A DNA stretch of 64,000 nt from Paramarasmius palmivorus (taxonomy: Eukaryota; Basidiomycota; Agaricomycetes; Agaricales; Marasmiaceae), in the NCBI GenBank assembly GCA_037176845.1, contig JAYKXP010000098.1:1-64000 (forward strand), in the 5' to 3' direction. Of this stretch, positions 1 through 12,523 are shown piece after piece. Each line of letters begins with the position of its first letter. The first letter of the stretch is position 1. A program made the translations under genes and the position numbers. The notes beneath the pieces were generated by a model. That model ran no database searches and was not told where the DNA came from. It worked only from the letters and a program-made list of their open reading frames with translations.

Positions 1-1650
1 TACTTATGCACCTGGACGGTCCCCAACTTGGCCAGCGACCCTTCGGCCGCAACCTTTCGAAGTGAGAGCGTTTTACGAACTACAACTTCTTCTATTGCGC
101 GGTATAGCTTCAGCGCCCCGGGGCGCGTGCAAGCTGTACTCACGAATGATGACTCGACTTTCCCTGGTTTCATGGCATTCCGAACATTCTCAGTATGTTA
201 CACATTGCTTCGTGTCAGACCAGTTATGTCTTGTCGCATCGAGTTCTATTTACGTGGAATGTAGGGCGCGAATAAGAACATACAGAACGCTTTTGAGCTA
301 TAACGCGTAATGAGATGCTTTGCACGCATGATGGATGTAAATGTTACTTAACATAGTAAATCACAACCTTTCAACAGGCATATCCTTCATGAAGTCGAGT
401 GGAAAAAACGAAATCCACCGCTTGTCTTCAAGGGGCATTGTTTTTTGGGTACTTTGTTGGTCCAAACGTACTGATGGCTCAACATAGCACACCAACGCAT
501 ATCTATTCACGTACCTCTCTAGCTAGCTGTAACACCATTTGGTTGGGCTTGGAAAACGAGCTTTAATGTGGTTAAATCTTGATGGGTCCATGGTAACGTG
601 TCCATTTCCTCTCCGACATCACATAGATGTTCGTACCATTTTGGATGCTTTGCCCAAGGGTACACCTTGCTGTGAATATCCGATGCATATATTTCGTCCC
701 AGCCCGCGGTCCGAACGTTGGAACGCTAGTGACGATGAATGTGGTAAACGCCTACTGAAGCAGACGGGCAGTACTCTTTCCTTCTCTTTTATTTTCCTCG
801 GCAGGCCCGTTAGCGTAGAGTACTCCAAAAAGTTGTGTCCAGTTTTGCCTTGATGATGAAAATGCCGTTTTCTCCTTGTATTCACCCCGGCATGTTGAGC
901 GCCTGCCCAAGTGTGCAGGTAGGCCAGGAGATAATCTTCGATACTTATTGAAAAATACAAGGTAAGGCAGTACAATCCAATAACCACATATGTATATGAG
1001 GATACTTACGCTGAAATTCCTGGATTGGATACCAGTTTGATACTGAGCCGATTTGGGGAAATAAACACCAGTTTTCACGCGAACAAGTGGAGAGCAGAAC
1101 GTTACCCGATTATTGCCCATATCCCCCCCACACTATCCCCCCCCCGTCGAGACACTTTTACCTTGACGAAAAAACATGTTTACTAGCCAAAAAAGCTCAT
1201 CACACGACGTTCCTTCCAATCTTGTCAACGCCCGGCCGTGAATATTCGGACATGTCTGTGAAAGTGGGAGACATGCTTTCCCTCTGGTGTTATCGATATA
1301 AACAGTCCGGAATGCCAGCGTAAATCAACGCCAATAAGGCACGCTTACCTCTACTGCATTTGGCTAACTTCTGTTTGGAGTTGTTGAGCAATTGATTTCC
1401 CCACTGAATGGGGCAATGGAGGATACGCACAGATAAAAGCCAGTGCCCGCTCTAGATACAGAGTAAATTAGTCGGTACAGGCTGCATCGATAGTTTGAGC
1501 CGCCTGAGCTAAAGCCTTTCTGGCAACATCGTGCGCGGGCGACAGAAATCGAATGGTCCCTGAGCAATGGAGTCGTAGAATCGGGGCGTTGTGTGTGTCC
1601 AGCTGAAGCGTTGTTATGATTAGAAATTGATTTCTTGGACATTAGTGGTG
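1..1650 (-). pseudogene. decayed O-methyltransferase copy 1
   Basis: Read on the minus strand, this stretch keeps the order of blocks seen in the open O-methyltransferase at 15520-17320 but no usable frame. Blocks seen: the block after the catalytic DWPD (about 163-232), the exon ending in DVYY (353-425), the SAM-binding glycine-rich block (560-720), the ENKEKGE exon end (770-850), the NNRLS exon (1010-1080), the RHVFRE exon end (1160-1270) and the N-terminal exon (1410-1650). Many substitutions and small indels interrupt every block. The 3' end probably lies left of base 1. It is called by comparison within the window; edges are approximate. Confidence 0.68.
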
Positions 1651-2940
1651 TATCAACGAGGTTTATTTTCTAAGCAGCGGATGGTTACTTTCCATGGTTG
1701 GTTTGGCGTGTGAAAAGATTGAGTCATTAAATATTTATTCGGTTGAGGCACCATCTCTATTGCCACAAGACGAAAAAGTGTCATGCTGACAGATTTGCTG
1801 GAGGGGACACGTGCAGCCATTGCACAGTTTTCTATTTCGGAGACGGCACTTTCTTACTCCCAATGGCGAGCTACGAATGAGATTGCATCGGGTAGATTTC
1901 CCCTAGTCTTCACCAAAAGTCGGCCGAAACCGAAATCGAGCGGCGGCAGGCGCAGCTCGCGATAGCAGTGCCTTTTTGGGTGCGACAAGGTACATAAGTT
2001 CGAAGATACGATTCAGGGTAGGAGTTAATAAGCCAACCCATTTCTGTGTTGGCAGAGCCACAACTCCTAGTGTCGATGGGAAGTTTCTTGACATGCGATC
2101 GTGCTGTAGTTCTCGATTGAGCTGCCGTACGTTACTTTTATGATTGATAGCTCAGACACAAACTTCCCGTCAGGACCGCTGTGAGTTTCATTAACGTATT
2201 GGGCTGCGCGTGAATTTGCCTTGATTCTCTTTCCTTGGACCTGGAACTGTTCTCATGACAGAAGGTATATAAACGATTCAAATCGGGATGCCAGCAAGGG
2301 CGTTACATAGGCGAATACTCGACCAGAGCCATTTCTCCGGCCCGGATATAGCGCCTTGAAATCAGTACCACTCTGAGCACTCAGCACTAAGACAATAGGA
2401 ATTGCGACGTTTAGTGGGAAGCCACATCGGCCTAGATAGTCGAGACATACCAAAGCTGAAACTTGTGGGTTCCTCTAGCGTCCGGGGGCCGTCCTTCTTC
2501 TTCGCCCTTTTCATCGAATACACAATTCCATATTGGATATCCCATCTCGTACCATTCTTTAACCTCAGGAATAGGTCCCCACCCAGCTCGGGGAGTAGTA
2601 ATGACTTGACCGTTTCTGAAACACTTCTGAAATGATAAAGTCATCTTGATATGATGATCTTAGTACGCTGCGAACAACTTGAAAGGTGGATAGGGAACGT
2701 ATTAAGATTCGATGCTTGGCTCCGCCTTTAGCCTGCTCGCAGGCTAGGCTTCTTTGCTGGCCGTTACGTTTTGCATGATAGTTTAAGACACCTGCTTCTT
2801 CGTCGGTCCCCACCCAGTCATTGTCTTGTTACTGTATGTCAGCTGACACAGGTGACGTAATGAGGAACCCTACCTATGATACTATGAACAATTTGAGCTT
2901 GAATTGAGGACTGAATTATGAGAGGGAAGTTTACGAGCAT
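1651..2940. other. spacer with no supported gene
   Basis: No open frame here shows family resemblance or codon-like structure. Parts of 2250-2900 may be the eroded 3' end of the next O-methyltransferase copy, but I cannot align them with confidence. Confidence 0.4.
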
Positions 2941-4330
2941 GAGCGTCGGGAGAAAATGTGCTCACATAGTTATAAAATCCGCAATTTCCAAACTGGAGGA
3001 TCCCTTGAAAAAATCAAGCGCAATAAACTCCACTTGCTTCCCTTCGAGGGGCTGCGTAGGGTAGCTACCAGCCTAACTAACGAGTGCAATCGTAAGATCC
3101 CCCAAGAGTCCTAGTATCTATTCTCGTTATTCTCTAGCCTTTCTGTAGGACAGCCTCCTGGTCTTGAGCACAACCTGCAAATGGGTATGTTTCTCTAGAG
3201 TGCACAATGGACGGCTGATACCATTCCGCCTCCTTTCCGATAATTTAGTAAAGTAATCCCAATGGTTGCGCCTGACCAAGGAGTACACGTTGCTGAGTTG
3301 GCCAGCCGATACTTCGTCCATACCAGTCATTGACCGCTGAAATCGTCTGTGTCTCGTTGAGTCACATTGCACGCGAATAATATAAATTTCGGAAACCGAC
3401 ACACAATCCCGTTATCAATACCTGCTCTTTGTCCTTGTTTTCGGCGTAGGCTCTGTAATATTCAAAATTCTTGCGGTCCCGTGGCCAGCTGGAACGCGTT
3501 TTCATTTGGCGGGCACGTTGTTTATTCTCGAAAGTTTGACTGAGACTTGCCGAGGCCAATGCACAATTCTTCCGAACTTCAAAGAATGAGTGATTTGGTC
3601 TGGGTTACGTAAAGTAAGGTGTAACTTGAAAACCGACGTGTCCGATCGTCGCTCCGTCGACAGAAGCTTGGCGCTCAATCGGTTAATTGCATAGACACCA
3701 GGGTTGCACTAGCGAGTTGATTAGAAGATTCTTTTCAGAAGCCATGTACAAACATCGAACGTACCCACTTCGCGAGAAGATATGGCTTGCTGGCTAACAA
3801 TTCTAATGATACGTTCAACCTGTCCCCCGCCCCCAACCCAAATATACACTGATACCCCTTGCAAACGATCTCTTACTCTGCATTGTAGTCCTTCTGGTCA
3901 GGTTAATTCGGCCAAAAAGTCCGGAATACGGAAGCGTTGACCACTACGTGAGACATGCTATTTCAAGGTGGTGTTTGCTCTCGACTTTTATACCGATTCA
4001 AATCAATGAAGCGTTCACCAATAAAGCTGAAGTACTGACCGCAAAAAAGAGAAGACACCACTAGGCCTTGACACGGAACAGGATCTGCTCGTATACATGC
4101 CGCCTCCAAGTCTTGCCATCGCACGCGTCCAAATTTTGCTGGGGCATCAGTCCATCCGCGAGTGAATCAACGAAGTGAATCAAACGCTCCTGAAACCGTA
4201 GGTCGTGATTTGGGACAGCCTTGGCGATTGAGTCGTATATTGAAACGATTTCCTGTTACAGAGGAGGTGATAGAGAAGTTAGAGCGTCAGAGGGTGTACT
4301 TGCTCTCATTGATGAGCTGGGCGTGGGGTG
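2941..4330 (-). pseudogene. decayed O-methyltransferase copy 2
   Basis: Minus-strand remnant of the same gene family. Recognisable pieces are the DVYY exon (2968-3060), the SAM-binding block (3150-3350), the ENKEKGE exon end (3418-3500, close to the copy at 16500), the block encoding the NNRLS segment (3660-3712, one of the best conserved pieces) and the RHVFRE exon end (3744-3800). The N-terminal exon trails to about 4330, where an eroded match to the first codons of the gene at 17250-17300 is visible near 4257. Stops and indels occur throughout; it cannot encode a methyltransferase. Confidence 0.65.
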
Positions 4331-5099
4331 GTCAGGACCTTGGGGGTATTTATGGGTTCCTGGATGCCACCAAACTCATACTGACCCCATGACCATGGGA
4401 AGACAAAGTGCATGGTTCAATGTTTGTCGCATTGGGTAGAAGCATGTAGTGTTTGAGGTCAAAACCTGGTTAAGTCCTGTGAGAATTTCAGAACGGACCC
4501 ACGGGGAACGGCTCTCGAGAATTTCGTTCAGCCGAGGAAGCCGAGGCGGGCCCGATCCTCCACGAGATTTTCCGCGAAAACCCGCGGCGGCAGTCTGTTT
4601 GTCAGAAAACGAATTCTACAAGTATAGTCTTTCAAAATTCTAAAGGTTCTATAAATTTGACATGGGCTACATCTGGTGGAGAATTCATCCTATGCATATC
4701 TCCAGCGGTGGGGTTACATCTCATTGAATTGCAATCCGCTCTGCACGCTAGAGTTAACAGCATTAGGAATGGTAAGACAACACGATTCAAGTACGAGGAG
4801 GAGCACATACCGTGATGGATGAATTCACTCTAGCGTTCACGCTACGGGGCATTGGTTGCATCGCAATCCATCAAGTTATCGAATCATACATATTGAGATG
4901 TGGAACACTCTGATTGCCCCCAGCTTGGCAAGTGAGCCGAGCTTATTGTGAGCTGCGGAAAGTGGTGTTTATGTCGTTCGTGTAGTCGGAAGTGGAGGGT
5001 CCCTTCAGGATCACCAATAAACTACTCACAATTTCCTCTGATAGGTATGTGATATGTGATAGAGTGTGAGTGTGCTAGGAGGGTTCGGATACAAGTTTG
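4331..5099. other. spacer with no supported gene
   Basis: Short open frames only; no motif, RNA gene or repeat recognised. Confidence 0.4.
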
Positions 5100-6665
5100 T
5101 GGTACTCACGGATAATATCTCGACTCCCGCGTTTCATTGTCTCGAATGTTAAACAATATAGTCCACGCATTCCGCGTTAGTCCAGTCGTTGTTCGTATTT
5201 TGCATTGAGTATTAGGACACAATTAGGAGCGTGGAATGAGGTGAGGAAAACGTGAATGGGCAATACAAGAACATTCTTCGAGCTTGTGTTGGAATTGTTA
5301 GCATGCCTCCTGTTGAGTGAGAAGGACACCTTTCATCTTCACATAGTTATTTATCGCAACCCTTCGACGGGTGCCATCCCTGAAGAAAGTTGTTCAGAAA
5401 TGAAATCCTGACTCTCCCATTTTCAAGAGACTCCCTGGATACTTTCTTCTGCCCAAAAATAGCTGTGGTTCAATCGAAAAAGTCTTGTACATTTGATCGA
5501 ATAACTTGCCTTTCTAGCTATCTGCACTTACGCCGGTTTGCGTCATGAATAACGGAGCCTTAATATGCGGATATCCTCTTTTCGGATTCATAGTGACGCG
5601 GTCCATTGCCCGCTCCGATGTCTCTTTTATAGTAGTGCCCGCAGGTTGTGCGGACCCAGGGATACACTTTGGTGAGATATCCAATGCCAAAAATTTCATC
5701 CCATCCGACCATCGAACGTTGAAATCAGTGACCCAGGATTAGGTGGAGATTAAGTCCACCAAACGTGGAAGAGAGAGAGGCATCCTATACCTCTTCTTAT
5801 GCCTTGTTCTCAGGCAGCCCGATATAGTCAAAACCGGCCATAACCCTGTGGCTTGTTAAAAGCCGATTCATTGTATCCCCCCTGGGCATGATGAGCGCCT
5901 GACACAACGCGTAGACGCGGAAGGTAATCTTGCGATCGTTATATAAACTTGCGAGGTAAGAGAGACAGAAGGACGCTACTGGAAGATGGGGATATTACTT
6001 ATCACCCGCGACAACGTCCGATACTGGCCTCTCTCGATATCACCTTTATACTGAGCTGGTTGTGGGCGGGGTTAAACGCCGGTTTCACTGGAGGTAATAC
6101 TGGTCGGAAAAAGTGAAAAGGAACATTATTTTGGGATAACCAGAAGATGACGAACCTTGGCGAAAAAAGACGTGTTTGCTAGCCAAGGGTATTCTCTTTA
6201 CGCGTTCCAATCTATCGGGCCCACGCTGTGCCTGTGTTACCTAGACATCTCGGCTAGCTGGCCAACGTGCATTCAATTCATTGTTTATTCCAGTAAAATG
6301 GTCGGGAATGCCAGCATATTAAGCAACCCACGCTCAGGCAGGCAACTTCCATTTGTGCCTTGGCTTTCTACAGCAAGTCAGTGGGCGAGTTCATTTATCG
6401 GAGGTGATGTCGAATCGTTCGGACAAGAGAGTATTGTACCCGGTCTTGTTACAGAAATAGTTCACCGAGTACAGGCTGCCACAACCATTGAATCGCGCGG
6501 GGTTATCTTCTCGGCACCTCATCTATGGAAATAGAATCAAACAGATCCGGCTCAACAGGAAAAAAAAAAAATCGAGAAGCGATATCCTTTCCCAACCGAA
6601 GCGTAGGTGATTGAGTTCTCTGAACAGAAGAAGCAATGAGTGAGGTCAAGTCGGTGAGATGCTTG
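5100..6665 (-). pseudogene. decayed O-methyltransferase copy 3
   Basis: Third tandem remnant on the minus strand. Matching blocks: the post-DWPD region (about 5168-5203), the DVYY exon (5340-5420), the SAM-binding block (5575-5730), the ENKEKGE exon end (5780-5870), the NNRLS exon (6050-6090), the RHVFRE exon end (6154-6240), and the N-terminal exon with its AACAQLV-like segment (6440-6520). The start region at 6630-6665 closely resembles the first codons of the open copy at 17250-17300. No continuous frame remains; an open frame on the opposite strand (6157-6534) is a by-product of decay. Confidence 0.68.
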
Positions 6666-8039
6666 CTTCCATGATGGCTCGATTGCCAGAGCTTGAGCCT
6701 TCTATGTATTTATTCGTCCTTGGGACAGACGGCCAGCGCTCGTAGTGATCGGGCTTGGCCCGAAACCCCGAAACTGCTGTCTGAGGGCATGAAAGTTGTG
6801 TAGTCCCTGAACCGTCACTCGCTGATTTCTGTTGAGAATTTAGACAAAGTCGTTTTTGAGATGCGGACGTACGTCGTTGTGGGGTCCCAAGTTTCGGTGT
6901 CATCAAGCTAGTGTATTAGTCATTCCAAGTCAGCCACAGTAATGTGACAGATACGAATGGTAGGCCATAACAAAGAAAGTGATTTCATACGATTCCTAAC
7001 GTGATGCGCCTCGACCCATTGTTCTAGCTACCGAATCGTTTTCATGAGGCCCATACGGGTAGCTCACAATTACGACCCAAGTGCGTCAAAGCATGAAAGG
7101 TTTGACAGGACGAAAATAGGGACGATCGTAGCCGGTTTGAATTCGAATCTATCTTGTCAGGTAGCGCGCTATCGCTATCATAGCCAAGGCCATTCTTGTT
7201 TACGTGCCATAGATCGTGGGTAGAAATGTTTCATTGATGCCAGTATGTCGAAACCCTTGTTCTTATAGTACGATGGACCATAATCGACACAAAGCACTTT
7301 AGAAGTGGTTGTCTCACCAATAAGCACGCAAAATATCAGAAGCAAGAACGCACATGTAATTGCACATCTGTAGTCTCCGCGTCAAAAAAACGATCATGCA
7401 TCGCGCAATTGAATCCGCGAGGTTGTGCACGATCGAATGCAGTTGCCTCTAGCTTTCATTTTCTGGAGAAGAGAATGTCCCGTTTCGGAGAGGAGATGTA
7501 CTGGAGGGTGCCTTAGCTCTTGTTGATTATGAGCGACTGATTTTGTAGGACGATAGTAAACGAAGTACTTACAACACCTGATCCCCACCTAATCCAGTAG
7601 CTGACATTCTATCCCTGAGTATTTGAGTTTCTGGGGAGGAATCGCGGACCGTAGTGGAACGGTTATTTTTAAAATTAAATTTCGGAGAGCCCCCCCCCGC
7701 TAGTCCGGGCTGAGAACAATATTCGCTCTATATTCAAGCGACAAGGGGTCGAGTAAACCCGCGGGAGCCTCGGTCGTCACTCAATGAGCCGTGCGCGTGA
7801 AGTTTGAACGTTCGAACAAGGAAATTTAAAACTACGAGCCTAGTAGTATAAGGAAAATTTGAGTTGTGGGGACTGAGGCAGTAATTTACTACGGGTAAGC
7901 CCCCCTACACCGGTGAAAATACAATCACCCCTTATCACCTAGCTGGTAAACCTTCTCAAAGTTCAAATCGCTCTGGGATTTAAACTAGAGTTATTGGGAC
8001 CTTGAGTACAGAAGCTATAGTAATTGCAGTTTACCAAGA
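6666..8039. other. spacer with no supported gene
   Basis: About 1.4 kb with no recognisable gene. A poly-C run lies near 7690. Nothing here aligns clearly with the O-methyltransferase remnants. Confidence 0.4.
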
Positions 8040-9745
8040 CATACCTAGAAAAATCGTTTCAATATTACCTTATCGAGTGTCCTCTCTTTTCGCTTCCAAG
8101 CTTCATCATCAGAATGTTCGATTATACGTGTTGAACTCAGACGGCCCCAGCTAGGTAAATGGACTCGGGAGTGACTCCTGGGGTCGTCAATGTTAAGGGC
8201 TTGGGAATTGACATTTCCTCTGGTTAAGTCGTAGTTCCCGCAGTTGCAAATAGGGAAAAAACTAAACTCAACCGCAATTACTCTCGGATGGTTGACTCGA
8301 CTACTGGGTTTCATCGCCTTCCGAAACATTTTTGTGTATTGCGAATACACTCCACGTCGGTCCAGGTCATGCCTTGTGCTTTGATTTAGATCAACACAAT
8401 TTCATGCAAAATGACGTACAGATTGTTCTTGAGCTGAACGTATGGTGAGTCAATCAAATGGATACCATTTTAGATTGAAGATACGACTTCTTGGTAGACA
8501 TCACACCCTTCGACTGGGTATCCTGAAAAGTCGAGGGGATATGAAGTTACCTTCCCTCTTCCAAGGCCTGGGTTAGTCAGTAGCCTAAACTAGACATTGG
8601 TCCGATTACGTGTGCCTTGTGCCAATCTGCGCAATGCGACCTCATTCCTCTCTAGCTATTTGGACCGGCTGGTTCGATTCTTGGATGACGAGCTTTAAAT
8701 GCGGATGGCTCTTGATATATACCCATGGTAACAATGTCCATTTCCTCCTCCAAAGTCGCATAGGTGAAATGGTTGTACCGGTAGGATGCGCTTGCCCAAG
8801 GATGCAACCCCCCCACTTTGAAGCCGATATATCCGAAGTACCATAGATTTCGTCCCAAGCAGCATTGAACGTTGAAATCGCCTGAACATTGATGAGTAGA
8901 GCAAGCTTAGAAGCAAGCAATTTTACCTCTTCTTTTTCCTTAATTTCGGCACCCATAATATTCAAAAAGAATCACTAGCCCGTCGCTCGATGGAAGCCGT
9001 ATCCGTATATCCCTCGGGGGTTTTGAGCATTTTTCCATGAATTGTGCCGAGGCCGGGGTACAATCCTCCGCACTTATGACAGGGTGAGCATTACTGAATA
9101 CGACATGAATATTATAATCTCACACTGAATAGCATCCGATATCGATTCCTTCGGATAAAACTTCATACTGAGTCGATTATGCGAGTAAACGCCGGGTTAC
9201 ACAGGGCCAAACTGATCACAGGATATCATCACTTCATGTGGCCAGAGACCTACCTTGACGAAAAGATTGTTTACTAGCCAGAACCTCATCACGCGTTCCA
9301 TTATATCAAGCCGGCGTGAATACTAAAGTTCGAAGCTGAGAGACATGCATTCCATCTGTCCTATCGACCAAGAAGATCAGGAATACGGGCGTAAATGACC
9401 GTATCAGGCATTGCTATCTCCATGTGCGACTTCGCCTTCTTGAATGGGTCACAATGCATTTAGTTTTGCACAGAGAAGAATGCAGATACGCACAGATAAA
9501 ATTCACGGTGCCTGTCGCGCTACTGAGATAAATCAATCGAGTGCAGGCTGCCTCGACGATTTGAATCGCACGAGTGAGCCTTTCCGGCACATCAATGATG
9601 GTAAGTGAATCAAACAATACTGGCTCGACAGAGTCGAGGTCGGAACTATTTGTCCAACTGGAACGTAGTCGAGATGATCTCGTGGATAGAAGAGTCGATC
9701 ACGAAGTCAAGGCAGTTGAGAGGTTTGCTTCCATGATGGTCTGAG
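8040..9745 (-). pseudogene. decayed O-methyltransferase copy 4
   Basis: One of the clearest remnants. On the minus strand the SAM-binding signature can still be read as CDFGGGNGH near 8740-8760, but the flanking frame shifts several times, so its neighbours fall in three different frames. Other blocks: the post-DWPD region (8283-8400), DVYY exon (8490-8560), SAM block (8665-8880), ENKEKGE exon end and RATGY segment (8920-8990), NNRLS exon (9125-9205), RHVFRE exon end (9245-9390), N-terminal exon (9480-9610) and start region (9690-9745). Block order and spacing match the open gene at 15520-17320. Confidence 0.73.
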
Positions 9746-10549
9746 TCCAAGAGCAGAATTCACAAGTATTTATTCGACTCGCGCTACGGAGCCTGATCCG
9801 CTGAGCGCGTTATTTTTTGAAATTTTTGAGAAGCAATACCGAGCTGTACCTTACTGGCCAAGATTGAATACCAGACATTTAAAACAGTTTATAGTGTCCG
9901 ATACACGCCGTAGTTGCGCCGACACGGTAGCGATAGCACTCTGTCAAAGCTATAATTTCAACAATCTATAGCTAAGGTGAACACACCTTTCCAACTCAAG
10001 AATGTCTAATGGAACCGTTCCTTGGTCCATGCTTGCTCAGGTGCAATGGTTATCCGTCTAGCATGAGGTAAGATAGAAAGAGTGGCAACGGAGCGCCGGT
10101 AGACCGTTTATACCCCCAACCCACCACAATGGCGCGATCTCGACTTAGCCCTCTGCCTTCATTTTCGAGGCACCACAAAGGATCGCAGGCATGCACGGGG
10201 AAGCCAGTCCATGCTCTCGCATCTGCCTTCAGCTCAGAGAAGCATGGAAAGTTGGCGTTCCGGTAAAATTCTAGTTATCGGTGCTGAAGATAGAAATCGG
10301 CTGGTCTTGAGAGGGCCGAATACACTAGTTTGAACTCATCATTGAAAAATAGTCCCACTGATATGCTGGTTCGCAGGAGAGGAGTACAGGAGCAGGCCCG
10401 GTTTCTGTGAGCCGATAGCGGAGTCAATGGAACTTCCGAGAATCGGGATAGCGTGAGTGGCGGAAAGAAAATTGGAATGGAGTTCTAATTGAATAATAAC
10501 CGCAACCTGGTGGTTCATTCTCCTACCAAACGCTTTCTAGGATAGTTTT
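9746..10549. other. spacer with no supported gene
   Basis: Nothing recognisable on either strand. Confidence 0.4.
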
Positions 10550-11700
10550 GCATTCTTCTGTCCCGACCATCCGTGCCTGGCCACTTACATAATAGCGGGG
10601 ACTCGATAATCGCTAGATAGCTGTTCAATTTCGTCATACAATACGTGATGGCTGATAGCACACATTACATAGCAGAAATTGCAACCTTCAAAATCGAAGG
10701 ATACGAAAATCCCACTCAGTTTCTCTGCGATAGCGCCTTGGACATTTCGTCCTCTGTAACTGATAGTTTTAGCGTGGTTGCTCCTCTGATACATCATGTG
10801 AGCACATACCGTTCTGACTATCTTCAAAGCCGCCTCTCGATCCTGCTTTCCATACGCGGGTCCACCATGCACTATATCATGACCACTGCCGACGTCACTA
10901 CCGGCGGGCTGAGCACCCCAAGGATACCCTGCCGAGGTTGCCCATGTCGAAGACTTCTGCCCAGCTGACAGGTGAGCGATGAAAACGCTGGAAATAATCA
11001 GCATAGTGACGGGCAAAGGGCCCGAAATGACATACCCCCACTTTGTCCTTATTCTCAGGTAAGCTACTCGATGATTTGTATCCTGCTACGCGTCGGAAAG
11101 CCAGCTCGTCTGGCTCGGTCGAGCATTTCGTTCGGGTGAGTCGATGCCAGTGTATTTCTTCCATACTAAAATCTGCATCAATGAAATCTGGAGTTGTTGC
11201 CTTTGATGTTGATTTGACGCTCAAGCGTTTGTTTGCGTGAAATCCCGGTCTCACTACACTACCCGAAACGGTCAGCTGTATATCAGATACTGCCAAATGG
11301 TCCGCACCTTCCCAGAAAACACTTCTGTTGACCAATACTCGCGTCATTCTTCCCAAATATGTCCCCAAAGAATGCATACGCCCTCCTGCCTTCTGTTCAT
11401 CCTAGGTGAGCTGCGGGTTCGCGTACAATGAGTAAACCTTAGCAAGATCCGGTCTCCGAGTTGGTCTCGCCACTCGCCACACAACATGCTGCTTCAAAGA
11501 CGCCTGCAGTCCCTGGCAGATCGTCCAAAGCAATAGAGTTGAATGCTGCAGCATAGATTGAATTGACTCGAATATCCTGGACCGAGGAGGTACAAATTTC
11601 CGTGCATCGTGCAGGAGTAAACTTGATGTGAAATACAAGAGCTAGTAAACATTCGATATTCAATTGGTATGCGTTCTGGAGCAAAAAAAAAAATCCTCAC
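10550..11700 (-). pseudogene. decayed O-methyltransferase copy 5
   Basis: The best preserved remnant in protein terms. Between 10898 and 11377 a single minus-strand frame still runs through segments like RHVFRE (read as RSVFWEG), NNRLS (read as NKRLS), RATGYK (read as RVAGYK) and LPENKEK (read as LPENKDK), although former introns are read through. The SAM block at 10840-10975 and the DVYY exon at 10645-10740 are recognisable but broken. The N-terminal exon right of 11450 is hard to follow, so the upper edge is approximate. Confidence 0.65.
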
Positions 11701-11739
11701 CTGAACAAGACGTTCTCAGATTGACAGGTAACTTCGCCC

Positions 11740-12215
11740 TTCCTCAAGTTCCTATAGCTAGAAAACAAGACGAAATCGTGGGAAATTTTGTACACGGATC
11801 GCGTCACCTTGACCAAAAACTTTTGTTTATCCACTAGACAACGGACAAGAAGAATATACCCTCGACGTCCCAGCGGACTCACTCGAGTACACCAGGAGGG
11901 GGGGAGGCATCGAGTGAAATGGTATGCAAGGATCACAGGTTCAAGTCACGGTGAGTAGCGCTTGATCGTGATGAGAGCGACGGCACTTATCAAACCCTCA
12001 CTAGGCCTCACTGGTTTGGGCTCTCATTGGGCATCTGTAGAATGGTGGTTGCAACAGTCAGAAGTCTTGATAGATGAAAAACTCCGACTCCGGCATTTGC
12101 ACAAGATACATCGCTTCGTGTCACCGCATCCTGTTGCTACGTAGCTTCTTGATGACGGATGTAGTCGACAACGCTGTCCAAGATGGGCTCTCCATGGTCC
12201 CTCACCTTTGGGGGA
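11740..12215 (-). pseudogene. possible O-methyltransferase fragment 6
   Basis: A block at 11800-11840 resembles the exon end encoding RHVFRE in the other copies, with the conserved splice-site neighbourhood. The sequence to its right could be an eroded N-terminal exon. No 3' half is present, so this may be a partial duplicate or a displaced first exon of copy 5. Confidence 0.33.
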
Positions 12216-12523
12216 CACTGGCGTACATCAAATCACAGTCATGATCCCTCGATTCGGAGTCCAGACGGCGAACTTGTAGTATAGCCGTTCTATTGGGACC
12301 TGGCATCTACATGTACATCAAACTCTAGGTCCCAGGTGTGTCCAGCTGTCTTTGTAAAGCTCGAAATCAGCCTCACCGTCTCGGATAAATAGGAACCCAA
12401 TTCTACCTCCCGTGTTCTAATGGACGATACGGTTATATTGTCACTGACTTACTTCTATACGGAGAACTTTCGTATCGCAGGGTTATATTGAGGCAGATTC
12501 AGATCAAGTTGATCCAACGTGCC

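Noticed and set aside
1120..1150. C-rich tract as a possible structured regulatory element
   Set aside because: It lies inside an intron position of a decayed gene copy; similar homopolymer tracts recur near 7690 and 11900 without a shared context.
1..12215. RIP (repeat-induced point mutation) as cause of the decayed copies
   Set aside because: Differences from the open copies include transversions and indels on both strands, not mainly C-to-T changes; a proper count was not possible here.
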